Shown piece after piece: positions 6,050 to 10,680 of a stretch of DNA of 10,680 nucleotides; the first letter of the stretch is position 1; every line of letters starts with the position of its first letter. A model generated the notes under the pieces. It ran no database searches. It saw only the letters and a program-made list of their open reading frames with translations, and had not been told where the DNA came from. Source of the DNA: Alphaproteobacteria bacterium TMED109. GTDB lineage: Bacteria; Pseudomonadota; Alphaproteobacteria; TMED109. The DNA lies in NCBI GenBank assembly GCA_002171375.1, contig NHFK01000014.1, positions 34,294 to 44,973 on the forward strand. The letters run 5' to 3'. The position numbers and the translations under genes were made by a program.

Positions 6050-7437
6050 TCTAGAGCTTGAACTATTTTTTCTAACATTTTTTTTGCGTCATCAAAAAGC
6101 ATCATAGTATTTTCATTATAAAAAACATCGTTATCAATGCCTGCATATCCAGGAGATAAAGATCTTTTAACAAATAGCACAGTTTTAGCACGCTCTACTT
6201 CTAAAATTGGCATGCCTGCTATTGGACTAGCTGGATCTGTTTTTGCGGCAGGATTAGTTACATCATTTGCTCCTATAACAAAAGCTACATCTGTACTAGA
6301 AAAATCACTATTTATATCTTCTAATTCAAAAACTTCATCATATGGAACGTTTGCTTCAGCTAAGAGAACATTCATATGTCCTGGCATTCTTCCTGCAACT
6401 GGATGGATAGCATATTTAACGCTAACTCCTGAACTTTTTAGCTTATCTGTCATTTCTCTTACAATATGTTGAGCTTGTGCAACAGCCATTCCATAGCCTG
6501 GAACTATGACTACATTTTGTGAATTTTGCATGATAAATGCAGCATCTTCTGCACTTCCTGCTTTAGCATTTTTATTTTTATTTCCTGTTTTTTCATCTTC
6601 AATAGCTGCACCAAATCCTCCTAATATAACGCTAATAAATGATCTATTCATAGCTTTACACATTATATATGATAAAATTGCACCTGAACTACCAACCAAT
6701 GCTCCTACAATAATTAATGCTGTATTTTGAAGAGTAAAACCTATTCCAGCTGCAGCCCATCCTGAATAAGAGTTCAACATAGATACTACAACAGGCATAT
6801 CAGCTCCTCCAATTGGAATAATTAAAAGAATTCCTATTAGTAATGCTAAAATAGTTAAAATGTGAAATAACCTAGGGTCTTCATTATTGGAAAACAGTAC
6901 TATAAGGGCTACCATAATTATACCTATAAGTAGATTTAAAATATGTTGCCCTTTAAATACTAAAGGTGCACCACTTACAAGGCCTTGGAGTTTTCCAAAA
7001 GCTATTATTGATCCTGTAAAAGTAATTGCTCCTATGGCAACTCCTAAGGACATTTCTATTCTACTAGCTGTTTTTATAGAGCCTATATTACCTATTCCAT
7101 ACGACTCTGGAGAAAGTAATGCTGTATATGCTACAAGTACCGCAGCAAATCCAACTAAACTATGAAATGCCGCTACAAGTTGAGGCATAGCTGTCATTTC
7201 GATTTTTAAGGCTATAGATGTTCCAATAACACCACCAATAATAATTGCAGTAATAATTAAAAAATAATTTGAGGTATCAGGCTGTAAAATGGTTGTTATA
7301 ATAGCAATAGCCATACCAATAATACCAAAGTAGTTGCCCTTTCTTGCACTAGTTGGACTAGAAAGACCTTTAAGTGATAGAATAAATAATACTGAGGCTA
7401 ATAAATATAATAGAGCTGAAAAATTTATACTTATCAT
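6046..7437 (-). CDS. pntB: Proton-translocating NAD(P) transhydrogenase, beta subunit
   Basis: Inner-membrane subunit that couples proton entry to hydride transfer from NADH to NADP+, making NADPH. The 463 residues match the family length. The first about 270 residues are membrane segments, with H92 (AFHSLVG) aligned to E. coli beta-His91 in the proton path and D213 in [18 protein letters not shown] Gly/Lys/Asn-rich linker at about 280-295 leads to the cytoplasmic NADP(H)-binding domain III. There [11 protein letters not shown] (313-323), [18 protein letters not shown] (345-362), [10 protein letters not shown] (389-398) and [13 protein letters not shown] (424-436) are all intact. The ATG overlaps the pntAB stop by four bases (ATGA, 7434-7437), indicating translational coupling. 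It is the last gene of the leftward unit and convergent with iorB. No defects seen. Confidence 0.98.
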   Translation of the reverse strand: MISINFSALLYLLASVLFILSLKGLSSPTSARKGNYFGIIGMAIAIITTILQPDTSNYFLIITAIIIGGVIGTSIALKIEMTAMPQLVAAFHSLVGFAAVLVAYTALLSPESYGIGNIGSIKTASRIEMSLGVAIGAITFTGSIIAFGKLQGLVSGAPLVFKGQHILNLLIGIIMVALIVLFSNNEDPRLFHILTILALLIGILLIIPIGGADMPVVVSMLNSYSGWAAAGIGFTLQNTALIIVGALVGSSGAILSYIMCKAMNRSFISVILGGFGAAIEDEKTGNKNKNAKAGSAEDAAFIMQNSQNVVIVPGYGMAVAQAQHIVREMTDKLKSSGVSVKYAIHPVAGRMPGHMNVLLAEANVPYDEVFELEDINSDFSSTDVAFVIGANDVTNPAAKTDPASPIAGMPILEVERAKTVLFVKRSLSPGYAGIDNDVFYNENTMMLFDDAKKMLEKIVQALD

Positions 7438-7739
7438 TTATCTTTACCTTTATTTTTCTTAAACATAGATAGCATTCTCCATGTAACTACAAACCCTCCA
7501 AAAATGTTTATTGATGCTATAATGATAGCTATAAAACCTAGCCATTTTGACATATTTGATATTTCGTTACTTGCTGACCCAAGAGCAATTAATGCCCCAA
7601 CTATTATTATTCCCGATATTGCATTAGTAACTGACATAAGAGGAGTATGTAAAGCTGAAGTAACAGACCATACAACGAAATAACCAACAAATATAGCTAG
7701 AATAAATATAGTTAAATCTATAATAAATGGGTCTATCAT
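7434..7739 (-). CDS. pntAB: NAD(P) transhydrogenase, small membrane alpha-2 subunit
   Basis: In the three-gene (R. rubrum-type) enzyme this small protein supplies the transmembrane part that in E. coli is the C-terminus of PntA. I place the start at ATG 7737-7739, giving 101 residues. An in-frame TTG at 7752-7754 would add five residues (MKENN), but AAGGA at 7747-7751 lies 7 bases before the ATG and is best read as its ribosome binding site. Three hydrophobic helices are visible at about 7-27, 38-56 and 66-84. The signature [16 protein letters not shown] (28-43) lies between helices one and two. A basic tail (KKNKGKDK) ends the protein. The gap from the pntAA stop is 17 bases, and the stop overlaps the pntB start. 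Identification is secure from sequence and position. Confidence 0.96.
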   Translation of the reverse strand: MIDPFIIDLTIFILAIFVGYFVVWSVTSALHTPLMSVTNAISGIIIVGALIALGSASNEISNMSKWLGFIAIIIASINIFGGFVVTWRMLSMFKKNKGKDK

Positions 7740-7756
7740 ATTATTTTCCTTCAAAT

Positions 7757-8878
7757 TTATATATTAAGAACTTTGCCATCATAACTTACACAAGATTTTT
7801 TTAATATTTCATCTTCCCAATCGATTTCTATTTTTTTCTCTTTAACCATTAATTGAACAAAATTTAGTAAATTTTTTGCATACAAATTACTAGCATCTTG
7901 AGATAATTTACTCGGGAAATCAGCATATCCAATTATTTTAACTCCATGTTCAATAACAATTTCATTTAATTTTGTTAGTTTACAATTACCTCCAGCTTCA
8001 GCTGCCAAGTCTACAATTATGGAACCTGCTTTCATATCTTGCACCATAGAATTAGTAATTAATTCTGGAGCTTCCTTTCCAGGAATTAAGGCCGTAGTTA
8101 TTACTATATCTTGACTCTTGATTGTTTCATGTAATAAATCTTGTTGTTTTTTTTTATAATCATCTGACATTTCTTTAGCGTATCCAGATTCAGTTTCATT
8201 ATCATCTTCTGAAACTACTTCAATAAATTTTGCTCCTAGACTTTCAACCTGTTCTTTAGCGGCACTTCTAACATCAAATGCGGAAACTATTCCTCCTAAT
8301 CTTCTGGCTGTTGCTATAGCTTGTAAACCTGCAACACCAGCACCTAGAATTAAAATTTTTGCTGGGGCTATGGTGCCAGCAGCAGTCATCATCATAGGAA
8401 TAGCTTTTGAAAATTCTGAAACTGAATCTATTACAGCTTTATATCCAGCTAGATTAGACTGAGAAGAAAGTGCATCCATAGATTGGGCTCTACTAATTCT
8501 TGGAATCAGTTCAACAGAAAAAGCATCAATATTATTATCTGCTAAATCTTTAATTTGGTTTGGGTTTTGTAAAGGTTTTAAAAAACCTATTACTTTAGTT
8601 CCTTTATTATAATTTTTTATATCATCAGCACCTTTTCCATCTTTATGTACTGTATTCACTTTCAATACTATATCTGCATTAGAAATTATAGTCTTTGTAT
8701 CAGCTATAATATTAGCCCCTGAATTTTTATAATCTTCGTTTGAAAAAAAAGAACTTTCTCCTGCACCTTCTTCTATATCTACTGAAAATCCTAAAGATAT
8801 GAGTTTTTTGACCGTTTCAGGAGAAGCGGATACCCTTTTTTCTTTTTCTTCAGTTTCTTTTACAATAGCAATTTTCAT
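7757..8878 (-). CDS. pntAA: NAD(P) transhydrogenase, soluble NAD(H)-binding alpha-1 subunit
   Basis: Cytoplasmic domain I of the transhydrogenase; binds NADH and hands hydride to NADP+ on PntB. It has 373 residues, close to the R. rubrum protein (384 as I recall), and lacks membrane helices, confirming the split form. The Rossmann motif GAGVAG is at 179-184, with D202 at the end of the second strand (FDVR) for the adenosine ribose. The hydride-transfer loop [21 protein letters not shown] (126-146) has R127, Q132 and D135, matching the catalytic RQD residues of R. rubrum domain I. The mobile loop is present with SGYAKEMS at about 231-238. The start is supported by AGAGGA (8885-8890), 6 bases before the ATG. 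It is the first of three pnt genes; the carrier gene lies 61 bases upstream on the same strand. No anomalies. Confidence 0.98.
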   Translation of the reverse strand: MKIAIVKETEEKEKRVSASPETVKKLISLGFSVDIEEGAGESSFFSNEDYKNSGANIIADTKTIISNADIVLKVNTVHKDGKGADDIKNYNKGTKVIGFLKPLQNPNQIKDLADNNIDAFSVELIPRISRAQSMDALSSQSNLAGYKAVIDSVSEFSKAIPMMMTAAGTIAPAKILILGAGVAGLQAIATARRLGGIVSAFDVRSAAKEQVESLGAKFIEVVSEDDNETESGYAKEMSDDYKKKQQDLLHETIKSQDIVITTALIPGKEAPELITNSMVQDMKAGSIIVDLAAEAGGNCKLTKLNEIVIEHGVKIIGYADFPSKLSQDASNLYAKNLLNFVQLMVKEKKIEIDWEDEILKKSCVSYDGKVLNI

Positions 8879-8939
8879 ATTTCTTCCTCTAAAAGAAACA
8901 ACAATATATTATTTATTTTTGAAAGACAAATTTATTTTT
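8879..8939 (-). promoter_or_regulatory. Possible pnt operon promoter and ribosome binding site
   Basis: The 61-base gap between the carrier gene and pntAA contains, on the minus strand, TTGTCT (8924-8929), a fair -35. Downstream are either TATTGT (8901-8906, 17-base spacer) or TATATT (8903-8908, 15-base spacer) as -10, followed by the Shine-Dalgarno AGAGGA (8885-8890). If real, the pnt genes can be transcribed independently of the carrier gene. In sequence this AT-rich such matches arise easily, so the promoter is tentative while the ribosome binding site is solid. Confidence 0.3.
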
Positions 8940-10430
8940 TTACTGTGCCCAAATAGGAATTTTATTTAATTCAACCCCAAATACAGGCCCTAAAATAAGG
9001 GCAATAATAACTCCTATAATTATTAAAGATGTTATATTTAGCCATATTCCTGCTTTCACCATATCAGAAATTTTAATATGACCAGAGGCATATGCAATTG
9101 TATTTGGTGGAGTTGCAACGGGCATCATAAAAGCACAACTAGCACCTAAAGTAGCAGGTATAATTAGTAGAAGAGGGTCTTGCCCAAGGCCTAGAGCAGT
9201 CGCACCAAAAATTGGAATAAATGTTGATGCAGTTGCTGTATTAGAGGTTAATTCTGTTAATATTATTATTATAGCAACACTTAAAAGTACTATTAAAATA
9301 ATAGAAATACCATCAAAATTGCTACTTAACGCGCCAATCCATGCCGCCAATCCAGATGAACTTATTACGCTAGCAAGTGCTAAGCCACCTCCAATTAATA
9401 TCAAGGCACCCCATGGTATTTTTTGAACTACCTCCCAATCAATTAATCTTTTTTTACTTATTTCATTGGAAGGTAATATAAACAAAACTATTGCAGCTAA
9501 TATAGCAATCGAAGAATCATTTATAGCTCCTATAGGAATTATATTTTCTAATAATGAAGATATCCATTTTCTAGAAATCCATAAAAAAGCAGTAATAATA
9601 AAAACTACACCTACTAATATTTCATCTTGAGATATTTTTCCTAACTCTTTTATTTTATCTCTTATAATATTTTCCTTTACACTAGTCTTAGAATCTAGGG
9701 GAAAGCATAAGTAAGTAAGAATTACCCAAGCAATTGGTAATAATATAATTGAAGTCGGTAAGCCTATTTTTAGCCAATCTACAAAACTTATTTCATAATT
9801 ATATAATTCTGACAGCATTGCAGCCATGACTGTGTTAGGAGGGGTTCCAATTATTGTTGCTATGCCTCCTATTGTTGCAGAAAAAGCAATACTTAATACT
9901 AGTGCCTTATCAAAATTATTATTTTTAGGATTAATTTTATTTTCATTCAATACTGTAATTATAGACAATGCAATTGGTAACATCATTATCGCAGTAGCAC
10001 TATTACTTATCCACATAGATAGAAATGCAGTACCAACCATAAAACCAAATATTATAGATCTTGGTCCTTTTTTAAATTTAGATATGATGTAATAGGCTAT
10101 TCTTTTATGTAAACCAGTATGCTGCATCGCAAGACCAATAATAAATCCTCCCATAAAAAGAAATATGATTGGATGACTAAAGCCCTGAGCAGTTTGTTTA
10201 ATAGAACTTATGTCTAGAATCGGAAACATAACTAAAGGAATTAAACCAGTAGCTGGTAAGGGTATAGCTTCCGTTAACCACCAAGTTGCCATAAGTAATG
10301 CAACTCCTAGAGTTAACCAAGCTTCAGAATTTAATGAATCAGGAGCAGGAAAAAAGCATGTTGCTAAAAAAAATATTATACCAATTAATAAACCTACATA
10401 TTTTTTTTTATTTTTTTTTATATTATTCAT
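8940..10430 (-). CDS. DASS/SLC13-family sodium:dicarboxylate-type symporter
   Basis: Inner-membrane secondary carrier of the divalent anion:sodium symporter family, relatives of which import succinate, malate, fumarate, citrate or sulfate with Na+. The 496 residues are typical and strongly hydrophobic with about 11-12 membrane segments after a short Lys-rich N-terminus. Both halves of the internal repeat are seen. The first has WISNSATAIMMLP (140-152) with SNS at 142-144 and GTPPNT at 195-200; the second has SNTATASTFIP (396-406) with SNT at 396-398 and ATPPNT at 439-444. In VcINDY the paired SNT motifs bind the carboxylates and line the sodium sites. The first motif is SNS rather than SNT. 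The substrate cannot be read from sequence; C4-dicarboxylate is the default guess. No clear Shine-Dalgarno precedes the ATG. It lies 61 bases upstream of pntAA on the same strand and is divergent from ettA. Confidence 0.93.
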   Translation of the reverse strand: MNNIKKNKKKYVGLLIGIIFFLATCFFPAPDSLNSEAWLTLGVALLMATWWLTEAIPLPATGLIPLVMFPILDISSIKQTAQGFSHPIIFLFMGGFIIGLAMQHTGLHKRIAYYIISKFKKGPRSIIFGFMVGTAFLSMWISNSATAIMMLPIALSIITVLNENKINPKNNNFDKALVLSIAFSATIGGIATIIGTPPNTVMAAMLSELYNYEISFVDWLKIGLPTSIILLPIAWVILTYLCFPLDSKTSVKENIIRDKIKELGKISQDEILVGVVFIITAFLWISRKWISSLLENIIPIGAINDSSIAILAAIVLFILPSNEISKKRLIDWEVVQKIPWGALILIGGGLALASVISSSGLAAWIGALSSNFDGISIILIVLLSVAIIIILTELTSNTATASTFIPIFGATALGLGQDPLLLIIPATLGASCAFMMPVATPPNTIAYASGHIKISDMVKAGIWLNITSLIIIGVIIALILGPVFGVELNKIPIWAQ

Positions 10431-10520
10431 ATTTTTATTAAGTCAGCTATATTACTTATGTTATATATCTATAAATTAAATAATGAAAGTAAATATATTT
10501 TGTAAGTGGAGATAAAATTT
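10431..10520. promoter_or_regulatory. Divergent carrier/ettA intergenic region
   Basis: This 90-base AT-rich gap must hold the starts of the leftward carrier gene and rightward ettA. GGAGAT at 10508-10513 is a good Shine-Dalgarno for ettA. TATATA-like words at about 10460-10475 and 10494-10500 could be -10 boxes, but no paired -35 is convincing. No long perfect palindrome was found here, unlike the two other divergent gaps. Confidence 0.4.
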
Positions 10521-10680
10521 ATGAGCGATAAGTACGTGTTCGTAATGAAAGAGTTAAATAAAACTTGGCCTGGTGGCAAACAAGTTATTAAAGATGGCTG
10601 GTTATCCTTTTATCCTGGAGCAAAAATAGGAGTATTAGGTTCAAATGGAGCTGGCAAATCTACCTTATTAAAAATTATGG
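10521..10680 (+). CDS. ettA: ABC-F translation factor EttA, N-terminal part (cut by window edge)
   Basis: Energy-dependent translational throttle A: a soluble ABC-F ATPase that binds the ribosomal E site and gates the first elongation step according to energy state. From ATG 10521 I read 53 residues: [20 protein letters not shown], then [19 protein letters not shown] and the Walker A SNGAGKST (41-48). The [21 protein letters not shown] context and the short Y-V-F-x-M N-terminus are characteristic of EttA rather than membrane ABC exporters or Uup. The start is supported by GGAGAT 7 bases upstream. Only the beginning is present, so the signature motif, Walker B, arm and linker cannot be checked. 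Confidence 0.9.
   Translation, partial: MSDKYVFVMKELNKTWPGGKQVIKDGWLSFYPGAKIGVLGSNGAGKSTLLKIM

Noticed and set aside
6137..7165. Three open frames on the plus strand (6137-6472, 6506-6730, 6887-7165)
   Set aside because: All lie opposite pntB. Their composition mirrors the pntB codons, and none has a Shine-Dalgarno or resembles a known protein.
7740..7754. TTG start adding MKENN to the alpha-2 transhydrogenase subunit
   Set aside because: The added stretch contains the AAGGA ribosome binding site correctly spaced for the ATG at 7737-7739, so the shorter protein is preferred.
10401..10420. Long T runs that might be a terminator or slippage-prone site
   Set aside because: They encode the Lys-rich N-terminus of the carrier on the minus strand; there is no stem before them and the frame is intact.
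9826..10479. Two open frames on the plus strand (9826-10092 and 10210-10479)
   Set aside because: Antisense to the DASS carrier. The second ends in a Phe/Leu-rich tail that is just the complement of the carrier's Lys-rich N-terminus.

Overview
The window looks like ordinary chromosome from an AT-rich alphaproteobacterium with a compact, probably marine and streamlined genome. The evidence is the very high A+T content, the intergenic gaps (all shorter than 150 bases), and several protein matches. The bS21 protein, the three-gene (Rhodospirillum rubrum-type) transhydrogenase, and the long IorA/IorB pair all resemble alphaproteobacterial forms. Lineage is inferred from protein character, not from a marker gene, so SAR11, HIMB59, AEGEAN-169 or a similar group cannot be told apart here. 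I see no rRNA, tRNA, CRISPR array, insertion sequence, phage gene or toxin-antitoxin module.

Layout, left to right. (1) 1-161, minus: N-terminal part of peptide deformylase (def), running off the left edge. (2) 162-305: divergent control region holding a perfect 22-bp AT-only-core palindrome just upstream of rpsU. (3) 306-506, plus: rpsU (bS21), GTG start, strong Shine-Dalgarno. (4) 516-1511, minus: a D-2-hydroxyacid dehydrogenase in which the usual catalytic Glu is Tyr. (5) 1591-6036, plus: a probable three-gene operon of a glyoxalase II-like metallo-hydrolase, iorA and iorB; iorB starts with TTG overlapping the iorA stop. (6) 6046-8878, minus: pntAA-pntAB-pntB, the proton-translocating NAD(P) transhydrogenase, convergent with iorB across only 9 bases. 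(7) 8940-10430, minus: a DASS/SLC13 sodium:dicarboxylate-type transporter directly upstream of pntAA. (8) 10521-10680, plus: start of ettA, running off the right edge.

How the genes may work together. The dehydrogenase, hydrolase and IorAB could form a small 2-oxoacid module. A 2-hydroxyacid and its 2-oxoacid would be interconverted by the dehydrogenase, IorAB would oxidatively decarboxylate the (probably aryl) 2-oxoacid to an acyl-CoA with ferredoxin reduction, and the hydrolase would act on a thioester. Only the IorAB reaction class rests on family knowledge; the rest is inference from the neighbourhood. The transhydrogenase uses the proton gradient to make NADPH, and the adjacent carrier probably imports C4-dicarboxylates or a related anion. 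def, rpsU and ettA are translation housekeeping genes.

I do not see a clearly new biological system. The points most worth a second look are the Glu-to-Tyr dehydrogenase divergent from gloB-iorAB, the altered substrate loop of the hydrolase, the unusual cysteine pattern of IorA, the large C-terminal extension of IorB, and the rpsU palindrome.
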